From Penicillus capitatus (lineage: Eukaryota; Chlorophyta): 64,000 bases of DNA. Numbering within the stretch: position 1 is the first letter of the stretch; each line of letters starts with the position of its first letter. This document shows positions 1-11,677 of the stretch, piece after piece. Position numbers and translations under genes: made by a program. The DNA is taken from the NCBI GenBank assembly GCA_965649825.1, contig OZ287709.1, positions 434,001-498,000 on the forward strand, written 5' to 3'. The notes beneath the pieces are model-generated. The model did no database searches and had not been told where the DNA came from. It saw only the letters and a program-made list of their open reading frames with translations.

Positions 1-1739
1 AAGCCATAGGCACTAAACCTCGGGGTAGAAATAGGCGCTACCATCAAATACTGGCCATCAATCAGCTTAACTTCATCATCATCCAGTCCAATAGAGTGTC
101 CTTTTTCTCTAAATTCTGTTACCGCATGCACTCAGGTATTCCGTTTTTGTGTCGTCTCAGCTTCGAACTGTCTTCTTAGGGAAACTCTGAAGAGATCTGC
201 AAGCTCGACACAGACGGTGTAAGTTAACAGCCGATGGCGCAAGAAAACAAGGCGAAGAGTCGAGAGAACCAATGTGTAAAAAGACTGTTTGACTTCCTGT
301 TTTATAATGACACCTAATTCGTTTCATTGAGTCAATTGTCATCATTCACTTCCACAACGGACACGGGCCTCGTAAAGATCTTTCAAGTCAGAGGGAGGCA
401 AGCTGGGAGGACTGTGGAGCGAACAAGACCATTTACAAGGACTTTGACGGTTCCACTCTAATGCGAGGGTTTTCGCGACTCAGAAGAAACGACGAGAAGC
501 CTAATACACCTGCCACAGAGTGCCTTGCGTCGTCGCGTCCACATCCTGTCCGATCGAGCTCGTGGCGTCGAGGGATTCATCTTTGTGATTCACTGATCTT
601 CGTGCTGCGTCAACGTCTTCTGTAAGCTTATCAATTGTTCTTTTCATATCGCTTATGGTTCTTGGATTTCATCAAGGACAGACACAGGCAGCAAAGCGAA
701 CTGGGTATCACAATTATCCATATGTTGCAGAATACAGCCATAAAGCTGTGAGCCAACCACTTCAGCGACTTTATATCCCAAAACTGGAACACGTGCTTCA
801 ACTACCGCATACGTTCGTGTTTCCACTCTTTGTGTATGACTATCGTATCTTCTTTCTTCAAATCGTCTGTTCATCTTGTCGAGCAAAATGGTTTGTAAAT
901 GTCCTTTCAATTGGTGGATCCAAAACAGGTCTCGTCGAAAGCACGAAGCGAACGACGCAAAAACGCACGAAGCGGAGAGAACTGTAACGGAGGAGCTTAA
1001 AGCTCCGAAACCATGTAGCGTAAGAACCGAAACAGACTTAACAGGGGAAGTTCGTAACAATAGCAATGGCTCTAATGTTTTCATGTTCTTAAGGACCACT
1101 GTCGCATCATCTGTTAAAATAACACAACACTTCATCCTTACGGGACCGTTCTTGGACGAGAAGCATCCCGTTGTCTCCTCTGGAGGAGTCACGCGCTCGT
1201 TTCAGCGACTCTATCGACAGCAGGTCGAGCCTCTTTTGTACAAGATCGAGACTTATTGCCGCTTGCTCCTGTTGATTCCATCTGTCAGAGATGTGCATCA
1301 CAAGCCCATATTCCTTCAGCCTTCATTTCCCTCTCCCCTCTTCACGAGTAGTACGAAGAGAAACGTATTTTCCCTGCTTGATCCTGGAAACCTTAGTCAG
1401 CAGTTCTCTGCACTTTTATCGGAATGAAATGAACTGACGTGGGTGTGTGATACGCATGCAGCTGGAGTGTTCCTTATTGCCTGCAGTGAAAATGCGATTA
1501 AATGTCTAAACACGTCAACCTGTGAGTGGGATCAAACAAATCGCATGCACATTCTCTTCCGTCACAATCTCGGACAGAGAGAGGTCTTGTCATTCCTCAT
1601 GGACTGGTCGGCATTGTTCGGAACGGTGGTCGATCGATGGTGTAGTTTCTAACCCTGTTTTCTCCGGTCTTGGGTTCATGTTTGGATACCGCGTACGGCA
1701 GCAGACTTCTACGACATCCCCAGCTGGATGTAACTCATC
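1..1739. other. No gene recognised
   Basis: Only short overlapping open frames occur on both strands, the longest about 180 codons, and none resembles a family I know. No tRNA, rRNA or clear mobile-element gene is visible. The stretch may be intergenic, or may hold exons of a gene that begins outside the window. Confidence 0.4.
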
Positions 1740-1745
1740 ACTCCT

Positions 1746-2127
1746 TCAGGTCCGATCAGCTTCGCAAAGTTCCTTTGTCAGACACAGGAGAATCGTCTGC
1801 CATGTATTCAGAAAGAGGACACTTGTTGGCAGATTGTGCTTCCGTCTCAATCCAAGCCGCCTGGTCAAGGGGAGCAAGTGGCAGGAAGAATCTATGCCTT
1901 GTTGAATGTCTTTCGGGAAGGAAATACTGAGACGGTTGATCTGGCCAACAAGTGTCAAGTGTCGAGTGGATATCGTAGGCATGTAAAGGATTATCATCAG
2001 CATGACAGAAAGTGTGCAAAGGAGTGAGAAACACTTCTGTCCACGGTAGCAACACGAGAATCCGATGATCCTCCCCACCTAATGTGTGTTTGCAATACAT
2101 GCATACGGTTGCACCGTTAAGCGACAT
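1746..2127 (-). CDS. Possible small spliced gene, unknown function
   Basis: A minus-strand frame opens with an ATG at 2127 and has a CxxC pair (VCMYCKHTLGG) within the first residues. It then meets an intron-like stretch beginning GTGTTTCTCACTCC near 2038, which carries the TCTCACTC core common in this window's introns, and may continue in a frame ending in an acidic Ser-rich segment. I do not recognise the product. Support is only the open frame, the CxxC motif and the intron-like signal. It could equally be non-coding sequence upstream of the GAPDH gene, which is on the other strand. Confidence 0.22.
2004..2041. repeat. Hairpin with intron-type core
   Basis: GACAGAAAGTGT at 2004-2015 pairs with ACACTTCTGTC at 2031-2041, 11 base pairs with one bulged base. 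The loop carries GGAGTGAGAA, the reverse complement of the TTCTCACTCC core found in many introns here. Confidence 0.5.
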
Positions 2128-2355
2128 CTAAATACAGAAAGAGTGAGGAGCTGTTAAGAACTATGTTCCTGGCAAGACATCTGTGTCATGCGGAGGCCCC
2201 GACTGTCGCTGATGCGATCATTAAGACCATCTGTTCGGCGCGAGTCGCTTCTTTCGTCCAAGGTCCGTCGATCATTTGACGTTGTCCGACCATCCTTTTT
2301 GTCAACGAACTGCTACCTCGCCTTGTTCGCACAACATGGTAATCTCTAGACGCCT

Positions 2356-3918
<1,563 letters not shown>

Positions 3919-4297
3919 AACAACAGTTTCTCAAAATGCATAGGATTCCACAAAATGGGCACAGTGTTATTGCTGGCGGTAACAGCAGAAGAATCAGAGA
4001 TGAATACCTCACTCACTCTTGAAATATGAATCCGACAATCAGGCTTCTTTAATCCTTACGTTTAATGAAAGGGACGTTGGAATGGTGAATGCTACGCCTG
4101 GATCTTGTGAAATGACTTGTGTGAGTTGCAAACATGAATGAATGTCCTCGTTTGAAAAGACAGGCCGCCTTGGTGATGGTTGAAGCCGCCGTCTTGAACT
4201 TCACTGATTTTCTCCTATACGCGTTGCTGATCGCCGTACTTTTCTATATTATTCCACGTCGCATTGCGCATTGGTATCACAAAGGAAAAGAGAAACA
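3919..4297. other. Intergenic, no feature seen
   Basis: Spacer between GAPDH and the next plus-strand gene. It must hold the terminator of the first and the promoter of the second, but I see no distinct motif. Confidence 0.5.
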
Positions 4298-7195
4298 ATG
4301 AAGCTGCTGCGAGACACATTGCAAGAGCCACTTCCCGATTTGGCACCTCTCATACAATTCTTATCCACGTCGGCGCATACGGACCCGTCTGCTTGTCTCG
4401 CCTTCGTCCACAGTGCCATCAGTCGGTCGCGCAATGCACACTTTATCAAGTGATTTGTTTTGCAAAGAGAATTCGAAAGAAGCCCATGTTTTAGATCATA
4501 CATCCATGCCATCCTGTTCAGAGCATGGATGTTGTCTCCAAACGAACGGGCATTGGACATCTTTTCTTTATTGTCCACAGAGCGGCTCTCAACGATGCAT
4601 TATGGTTTCCTAGTGGAGCATTGCCATTTCGAGAAGTACATGGTGGAGTGTCTCTTTCTGGCAGATGTCGGCTGGGATACATGGCAGAGACAAGTCCTTT
4701 CGCTGTGTCATCATTATCCACGTCTCGCTTGGTTTCTCTTGTCATTGATCGACCAGATACCGACGAAGAGCGATTGGGATAGGGCAGATGAAGACAATGG
4801 TGTAGAGGATAACATTTTCTTGATCGAGTTACTAAAAATCGCGGTAGACAGTACAGATCAAATGGACTCCGTCCTTGCAGAACGAAATTTGAACAGCATT
4901 GCGGAACTTTTGCTGAGAGAAAGAGATTCTGGAGCTCATGCGAAGAAGGCAGAGATTGAAGCTCTCTTACTTAAGGCATTACAATGCTTGCTTCCACAGA
5001 TTCGCCATACACTGTCACATGCGTCACAAGATATCTCAAAAGCGATGAGCGGTCTTGCAGAGAAACAACAAATGTCAGATACACTCAAGCAGCGAATAAC
5101 GGAACTGAAAACCGAACTTACTGAGAGAGAAGACTTTGGAGAGACAACGATGCATTCCTTGGGATGGGCCTTTGGGAGTCCGAAAGTCAAAGATCTTTCA
5201 GATCTGATCGCTTTGTGGATGCCCTCCGCTCAAAATGCTCAAGAAAGCAGTGTCGTTTCGTCAGACCCTTCATGCATGGTATTGGACGTCATTATTAGTG
5301 AGTGCCTTGGCTGGTCTCTCGCTGAAATGTGCTCCATCTATCATTCCTCTGCAATGCCTTTGACACCAGACTCCTTTGCATCTCTCACACTCCTGCTGTT
5401 CCATATCCTTGTCAAAAAGGCACATAAGAATAACCTGCTTTTTCATTCTATCCTTGCACTTTTACATGCCGTTTTGAGTCAGTTTAGACAAAAAGAGGAC
5501 ATTCAGTCATTGCTCAATGAACTTGGCCGTTCTCCCGTATATGCAGCATCCACGGCAGAGATTGCGTCAAAGGATAACGTGCGGAAGCTGGCCACTCAAA
5601 GAGTTATTTGCCTTTGCAATCAACTGATGGAGTGCAAATCCTCGCAGGACGGGATCATTGCGGACAAGGAACTCATCCAACAGCATCTTATGACATGGAT
5701 GATCCGTGTCTTTCCTTTTTGTGTCCTCTTCCCAGCACTTGCCGCTCGCCACATGACACTGAATGCCATTCTCTACGAAGCTCAACAGCGTCAGTTGATT
5801 GAAGCTCTGGATTTTTTTGCTCCTATTTTAGAACGGGGCCAGAATCTCGTGATAACTCATCTCTGTGACTTTCTATGCGAAATGGAGGCATTGCCTTCGG
5901 AGACGTTGAGTTTGTTTGTTCACAGTTACTTTGCGCAAAAGAGCGTCTACGATCGAGATTGCTTTCTGGACAGTGTCTGTGCCGAATCCTTTTACAGATT
6001 CCAATCTCCCAGTACTACCGTCGAAGGATTGCTCAAAGGCGCTGTCCTATTGCTAGAGGACTCAAAGAAGCAGAAAGCATCGATAGCTGTGCATCTCCGT
6101 CTCATGACTTCGCTCTCTCCTATGTTCCAGTTTGGTTGCGTGCGCGGCCATTCCAGTCATCCCCTGTTCGAAACGATCATCCATTTGGCAGAGCAGCTGT
6201 TTCTGTTGTGTTCAGAGATGCTGATGTCCGCGAAGAGGAGTGCCCTTTGCAGCCATCCAATCTGCATCTTCATGCAAAACTGTCAGAGTTTAGACTGGAA
6301 TATCCGCGTGCGTTATGTCCCACTGGTATCTTCATTTTTCACGGAAGGCGAATCCATTATGGAATGGACATCGATTTTTATGCCGGACACTCCAACGCCG
6401 TTAACAGATCTGGGAGATGAAGCATTGGCAGAGGCTTGGATGCGATGCCTCCGTCAGATGCTGTGGTTTGGCAGTCTTTCTGAAGAACATTGCTCGGCGC
6501 TCTGTACAGCTTTTAGAAATCTAAACTGCGCAGGAGCATCACCGCTGGAAAGACTCTGTTATACCTTTGCGCAAGAAGCCGCTCGACTGCCAGCGGAATG
6601 GCAATCGTGGGTCCTTGTTATGGCTTTGGCAGAAGTGACATCCACTGCCTCAGCCCTATGCATTCAGCGAACACTGTTTACTCTGCTTCCTTGTTATCTG
6701 CAGCATCTGCCCAGTGCATTTCCCGAAGGCCATCGACAAGACGTTGCCGTATTGGTCGTCGAGATTTTCTGCCGAGTGCTGTTTGTCATCGGATCGCATG
6801 CTGCTATGCAGGAAAACGACCGAAACTGTGTGCTGAACTTTGGCCAAGTGCAATTGGCGCATTACTGTATGGAGATGCTGAAGAACAAGATGCCTCCTGC
6901 TGATACGGAGCTGTTTATCTTGCGATCCTTCGCGGAAGGCGCATCGCTCATGTCGTCTATGAACACAGCGCCATACGACATCACAGAACTGCAAATGCTT
7001 CTCTCCTATTTCCTGCACCGCCTGATCCAGAGTGCCACGAAATGTGAGGCAGGTTGGATGCTTCCCAGTGGCCTCTCATTGCATCTGGTATTGGAATGGA
7101 TTGTCTCCTGGATCCAAAACGTGCGATCATCTGTACGTAATGCTCTCGTTTTTACAGCGAATAAACTCATCAAAGACCATTTAGAACATGTGTGA
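4298..7195 (+). CDS. Large helical protein of unknown function (950 aa)
   Basis: Two exons, with one 45-nt intron (4450-4494, GTGATT...TTTTAG) joining an N-terminal 51-codon piece to a 2.7-kb open exon. The start chosen is the ATG at 4298 in the context AACAATG. The product is about 950 residues and reads as mostly amphipathic helix with many Leu, Cys, His and Met. It has no signal peptide, obvious membrane span or catalytic motif. That texture suits HEAT/ARM-like scaffolds of DNA repair or nuclear assembly complexes, but I cannot assign a family. The length and clean frame make it a real gene. Its last codons overlap antisense with the predicted end of RPB11. Confidence 0.8.
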
Positions 7196-7795
7196 ATCTC
7201 CCTGTTCTGTTGCACGTGCCATGGCATCGCGCACATTGTTCCTTTGACGGCTGTAGTTGTCGTAGTGCACCTGTCACACCATCTCACACTTTTTAATTTT
7301 GAAGATGCGAACCTGAAATTGCTGTTTGAGTTCGGCAACTTCGCCAATCAGATCTTCTACGGAATCTTCGAATGCGCTGGCAGGTGTCTTCTCTCCATCC
7401 GTCTGGACCTAACCATCGTCATCACCAAAAAGCGTGAGATCTCAGGATTCGTGATTTCTCACACTTTAATATTAATGTTGTATTTCAGAGGATGTGGTTG
7501 TCGATATCCAGCAAAAATGACATGGTCATCCTGCAGCAACTGCCTAAAGATGATACCCCTCCTCATCTTAACGGCATTTCGGACGGAGACACGCGCGTCT
7601 ACATTCTTATCAGATTTCCGAGAGTATGGGTTTCCCTTTCCATGATGAATGTCGCCGTATTGGAGACCTTATCATCCTTGATGCACTCGATCCTGCCCCA
7701 AAAGAAGAACAATCCACAAGGAGAGTGAGACAGAAGAGTGACTTTGGTTTGCCATCGGGCAGGACGAACTTCTCGAATCGATCCGGTTGATTCAT
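7182..7795 (-). CDS. RPB11: RNA polymerase II subunit RPB11
   Basis: Small core subunit that dimerises with RPB3 to start polymerase II assembly, acting in the nucleus. Exons join across introns 7693-7742, a second one around 7565-7610, 7409-7464 and 7271-7312. The protein starts MNQPDRFEKFVLPDGK and contains the family motif ETHTLGNLIRMQLL, then VIFAGYRQPHPLKYNI and a C-terminal coiled helix VEDLIGEVAELKQQF. These match RPB11 (and AC19/RpoA-like) proteins in order and spacing. If the last intron is retained, the frame instead stops at 7274. I prefer splicing because the 42-nt intron has the GTGTGAGA core common in this window, but then the coding end overlaps the convergent gene by 14 nt. 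Confidence 0.9.
7409..7464 (-). other. RPB11 intron with self-complementary donor
   Basis: A 56-nt GT-AG intron whose first bases GTGTGAGA can pair with the internal TCTCACGC (8 pairs, one G-U). Removing it restores the RPB11 frame between YNINIK and VQTDGEK. It is a clear example of the shared intron core. Confidence 0.75.
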
Positions 7796-7962
7796 CGCTA
7801 GACCACGGCGAACGTACGCGCACCGGTTCGTCGTTTCGCGAACCGTCACATCATAAACCGCATTCGAAACATGACCCCCACCACAGCCATCATTCAGGAG
7901 TTATGGAAATCTCATGGCACGGAATCGATCCTGTAGTTGTCTGAACCAATTGGGCGCGTTAT

Positions 7963-8322
7963 TTGAGGAACTCGTTTCGAACCCTGACTTGGCAATGCGA
8001 TACTTTGTACCAAGGGCGGCACCGAAACCCCATCCAATTCCCACCCCCAGGCCACATCCACCACCTGCAGCATGTCCAAGTCCCACCAAACGGTGAACAA
8101 CGGTACCCACCCATTCCTAAGCCCGCAAAGCCCATGGGTGATCCTACAGGACACTGTGATCATGACAAAGCGAGCGGGAATCTTGCGCTACCTCCAAAAC
8201 CCCATCCGACGCCAAATCCACAGCCAACACCTACACCTGATGGCATGTGTGAGACGCTCAGGATCCATGTCACTGTACCTATGCCGACGCCTGCGCCCGA
8301 GAATCTTCGCCAACCCATTTGA
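7963..8322 (+). CDS. Possible Pro/His-rich ORF
   Basis: An open frame of 119 codons with many PTP, PHP and PKP runs lies between the divergent RPB11 and GDT1 genes. A second frame over 7914-8096 is also proline-rich, which could reflect an intron or simply C-rich sequence. No signal peptide or domain is visible. It may be an independent low-complexity protein or only the 5' region of GDT1. Confidence 0.2.
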   Translation: MRNSFRTLTWQCDTLYQGRHRNPIQFPPPGHIHHLQHVQVPPNGEQRYPPIPKPAKPMGDPTGHCDHDKASGNLALPPKPHPTPNPQPTPTPDGMCETLRIHVTVPMPTPAPENLRQPI

Positions 8323-8382
8323 GCGACGATGGACTCTGTGATGTGACGTTTCTATCTCCCCACTGCAACACCACGACGGGAG

Positions 8383-9498
8383 ATGTCAACCCGCGGCGCA
8401 ATTCCGATGCATCAAGTGTCGTGGAGGCAGACAGGAATCTTTATTCTATGTCTGCTGTCGTCCCAAGCAACAGCAACTCGACTGGGATGGCAACAGCACC
8501 GTACACAAGTCTCTTCTCTCTGTCTTAACGCTGACCCACCCATGCAGTGACACGGCGTACATAGGAGCCAGAAGACGATGCACCTGTGCGAGATGTCAGA
8601 TTTGGCCAGGCCATGATGCAGGGTCTCGCAATGGTTGATTATGTGCAGCTGGGTATTAGAGGTGCTCATTTGTGCTCTTTTAGATTTTGGTTTCCGAAAT
8701 GGGAGATGAGACATTTATCATTGCTGCCATTCTGGCCATGAAGCATCCTCGTGCCGTGATTTTCCTTGGTGCCCTCACAGCATTGGCCGCAATGACGGTG
8801 GCTGTGCTGTTGTCGCTGATCTGGCTTTTCTCACACTATTGCTGGTGCTCAGGCTATTTCTGCGGCGCTTGGTGTTGTGGTACCATCCCTCATCAGTCCT
8901 GAACTCACACACCATGCAGCAACGGTATTGTACACGATCTTCGGGGCGCGTCTATTGTATGTTGCCTACAAATCGACAGAACACGAAACAGAGGTAGGCA
9001 ACACATGAAGACGAATACATCTTTCGTCGTTCTTTATCAGTCTGTTGCAGGAAGAGATCAAAGAAGTGGAAGGCAAACTCGCAGAGAGAAAAGAGCCGCC
9101 GAGCATGGCCAAACGGTGGCTGATGCGATTCTGTACACCAGTGCTACTGGAAGCATGTATACTGACCTTTGTTGCAGGTAATAACAGCATCCTACCTAAT
9201 CTCACTCTTTTTCCCTTATCCAGAGTGGGGAGATCGAAGTCAAATTGCCACCATCACGTTGGCATCGCACTTGGATCCCTTTGGCGTTACCATAGGAGCC
9301 ATTGCTGGTCACTCGATCTGCACAGGACTGGCTGTTGTCGGAGGTTGCACCGTTGTCTAATGCGACATCCGGAGATCCATCCATCCATCTCTGTTTGTAG
9401 GACAGCTCATCGCGATGAAGATATCACAACGGACAGCGGCACTATGTGGAAGTGCGTTGTTCTTTGCATTTGCTGTGCACAATTACGTATGGGGATAA
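8383..9498 (+). CDS. GDT1/TMEM165 family (UPF0016) cation transporter
   Basis: Membrane protein of the family that moves Mn2+ and Ca2+ against H+ in Golgi or plastid membranes. Seven exons are joined by introns 8509-8564, 8634-8683, 8798-8852, 8994-9050, 9178-9223 and 9344-9400. The two family motifs are present: [11 protein letters not shown] in the first repeat and FVAEWGDRSQ in the second, each at the start of a helix, with small-residue membrane spans such as [20 protein letters not shown]. The protein begins with a hydrophobic segment, [13 protein letters not shown], that fits a signal peptide, so a secretory location is likely. An acidic linker separates the two repeats. Intron 9178-9223 carries the TCTCACTCTTTTT core. 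Confidence 0.92.
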
Positions 9499-9948
9499 GA
9501 CAATAAATTGCTTGAACCTTTATCTGTAACCTCTCCTGAGCAAGCATGTGCCGTGCTGCACAGCGGATTGTAAATGAGGGATGAAAAATGTGCTTCGTAG
9601 ATTCGCCAGATGAAGCGGGCATTCAAAAAGAAGGATCCTTTACAGACTGTAAGTCGAAGAATAATCCTGAAGATTAGACCCGCCTAAGATGAAATGGGGA
9701 GACAAAAAAAAAAGAATCCGCAGCCTTCATGTCTGTGTGCCAATTCCATGAGTCTTGGAGAAATTCGATCAGGATCCAGCCGCAAGTACCAGACGGAGGC
9801 AGTTTGTGTGGTGCTGTTCAAGCTTGTCTCACAGAATGAACCTGTCAATGGTAATCTGTTTATACCCGACAGCGACTAGCACATATGCCATCACTCGATC
9901 CCTTGTCAAAAATCTCATCTTCCAAGCTCTTTTTTTGTTTACTGAACG

Positions 9949-10434
9949 ATCGATCCCTTGGCAATTTTCTCGATCTTCTGTTTGGTCTTGTTCTTGTGTC
10001 TCAGTCCTTCTTGATGCTTTTGTTGCTCGTATTCTCGCTGGGTTGTATCTTACAGACCGTATCCATCGCCTTTGAGACCACCTTGGTACATAATACGGTC
10101 TAGAATCAGAATCTTCACAAGAATCTATGTCAAACCTCACAAGCCCAGAGGTAAACTCATAGAAGAGCGATGAATGACCTGGACCACCAAGACAGCAGGG
10201 ATGATGCAGAATTTTTGAGAGCTGTTGATTTCTGTCGACCATTCTGGCGTTGTACTTGTATCCAGTCGGGAATGTCTGGGCCACATTGACCACCGTCTCA
10301 AAGAATGAAGGGATCCACGTCACACCGTTCTCCAATATCTTCTCCCCGGCTGCATTGCGCTGACATCTCTCGCTGTTCTCGATCAGCACGTAGGGCAAAG
10401 TGCCTCCCTCCACAGCTTCCTTGCAGCTTCTCAA
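9949..10434 (-). CDS. Unidentified spliced gene
   Basis: The minus-strand frame starting MRSCKEAVEGG is open for about 130 codons and looks coding (…GEKILENGVTWIPSFF…TFPTGYKYNARMVDRNQQL…). It is probably continued, after splicing, by a Lys/Gln-rich helical tail (REYEQQKHQEGLRHKNKTKQ) that ends at 9949. I could not settle the exact junctions and do not recognise the family. The 5' end may lie further upstream. The charged tail suggests a nucleic-acid-binding or coiled-coil role, but this is only a guess. Confidence 0.35.
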
Positions 10435-10732
10435 AAACTTCTTCCCTACAGCTTCTGCTTAGCTTCCTCGTAGTAGGTTTTAGCGCATCGTAGGAGGTAT
10501 TTAAGTCGCCGGTTAGGGTTTTCCGTTTTAACGTATATTGCCATTTGCTTTCTTCTTTGCTTTTGTCTAGCATTTCCGCTCACAATTTACCGTAATTTCA
10601 GAAGTCCTCGAAGAAGGTAATTTTCTGTCCTGTGTGAAGCTTTTTCGAAGGTTGCTTTGCCAAGTTCATACGTGTCGGAGTCGACGCCGCTGAAAAATCT
10701 TCCTGCTTTCGAAGGTGCTTGGTAGCGATAAG

Positions 10733-11677
10733 ATGGTGCTCGGCCACGCTATCTTCGGATACCTCATCGAACGCGAACTTACGCGTTCCGAAGGTCGACG
10801 TCTTGCGAAGTTCTTGAAGATGGCAGAGAGCGAGTGTCACCGTTTGTGGGTCAATGGAAGGGAAGTTCCTTATCCTTTTACGACTTACAAGGCAATCGTT
10901 CTTATTGTTTTCCTAATTCAAGAACTAGATCGACGGTGCGTCCTGGAAAACCCGTCTAGTCCAGACGACTGCGTAAAAATTGGCACGGACGGGAAAGAAC
11001 GCACAGTTATGTGGGCAGACATTCTTACAACGCTGGACGATAGGGTACGGCAGGAAGGGTTCTCAAGGAACCCAGATGCCACGTTTGAGCGCCTTGCTAT
11101 CGCCGTTTCGTGTTTGTTTTGGTGGAATGGGTTTTATGACAATCCGGGAATGCGGAGGGGACCGAATAACGAGATTCAATGGTTTGTGACTCGAGCGGAA
11201 GACGGCATCTGTCAGTTTATAAATACGGTTTCCCTTGGGTTAGACGAGTACACCCCTCCACCTTCAGTCGGCGAGCCTCAGCCGGTGAACGAGACGCCGG
11301 GCGAGGGGAGCGGCGAGCCTCAGCCGGTGAACGAGACGCCGGGCGAGGGGAGCGGCGAGCCTCAGCCGGTGAACGAGACGCCGGGCGAGGGGAGCGGCGA
11401 GCCTCAGCCGGTGAACGAGACGCCGGGCGAGGGGAGCGGCGAGCCTCAGCCGGTGGCAAGTGTCCCGACGAACACGGAAAGGGTTCGTGGGGCCACAAGG
11501 TACCGGTTGCGTGAAACATACCAAAGGGAGAGGGCAAGGCGCGCGATGGTCAGGCATAGGTACAATCTCCGCGATACTCCTGCAAGAGAGGAGGATTTGT
11601 CTACGCGGGAAGAAGACCGGAAACGCGAACGCGCCGAAGGTTCGGCACGCTCTCGGAAGCGGTCAGGCCGTAGATGA
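10733..11677 (+). CDS. Unknown 314-aa protein with 14-residue repeats
   Basis: A single uninterrupted frame starting at the ATG in position 10733, unlike the intron-rich genes nearby. Residues 1-175 look like a compact, mostly helical domain (LIERELTRSEGRRLAKFLK… and LFWWNGFYDNPGMRRGPNN). Residues 180-240 are a 14-residue repeat, GEPQPVNETPGEGS, four and a half times. The last 70 residues are very rich in Arg and Glu, suggesting nucleic-acid binding or low-complexity disorder. No transposase, reverse transcriptase or integrase motif is visible. Its position in a gene-poor, repeat-bearing block makes a mobile-element or lineage-specific protein plausible. Confidence 0.5.
   Translation: MVLGHAIFGYLIERELTRSEGRRLAKFLKMAESECHRLWVNGREVPYPFTTYKAIVLIVFLIQELDRRCVLENPSSPDDCVKIGTDGKERTVMWADILTTLDDRVRQEGFSRNPDATFERLAIAVSCLFWWNGFYDNPGMRRGPNNEIQWFVTRAEDGICQFINTVSLGLDEYTPPPSVGEPQPVNETPGEGSGEPQPVNETPGEGSGEPQPVNETPGEGSGEPQPVNETPGEGSGEPQPVASVPTNTERVRGATRYRLRETYQRERARRAMVRHRYNLRDTPAREEDLSTREEDRKRERAEGSARSRKRSGRR
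11270..11455 (+). repeat. 42-bp in-frame tandem repeat
   Basis: About 4.4 copies of a GC-rich 42-bp unit beginning GGCGAGCCTCAGCCGGTGAA. The copies look identical apart from the last partial one, and the unit is a multiple of three, so the reading frame is kept. Confidence 0.95.

Noticed and set aside
11179-11557. Alternative repeat proteins over the 42-bp repeat
   Set aside because: Shadow frames of the 314-aa ORF, which alone extends well beyond the repeat.
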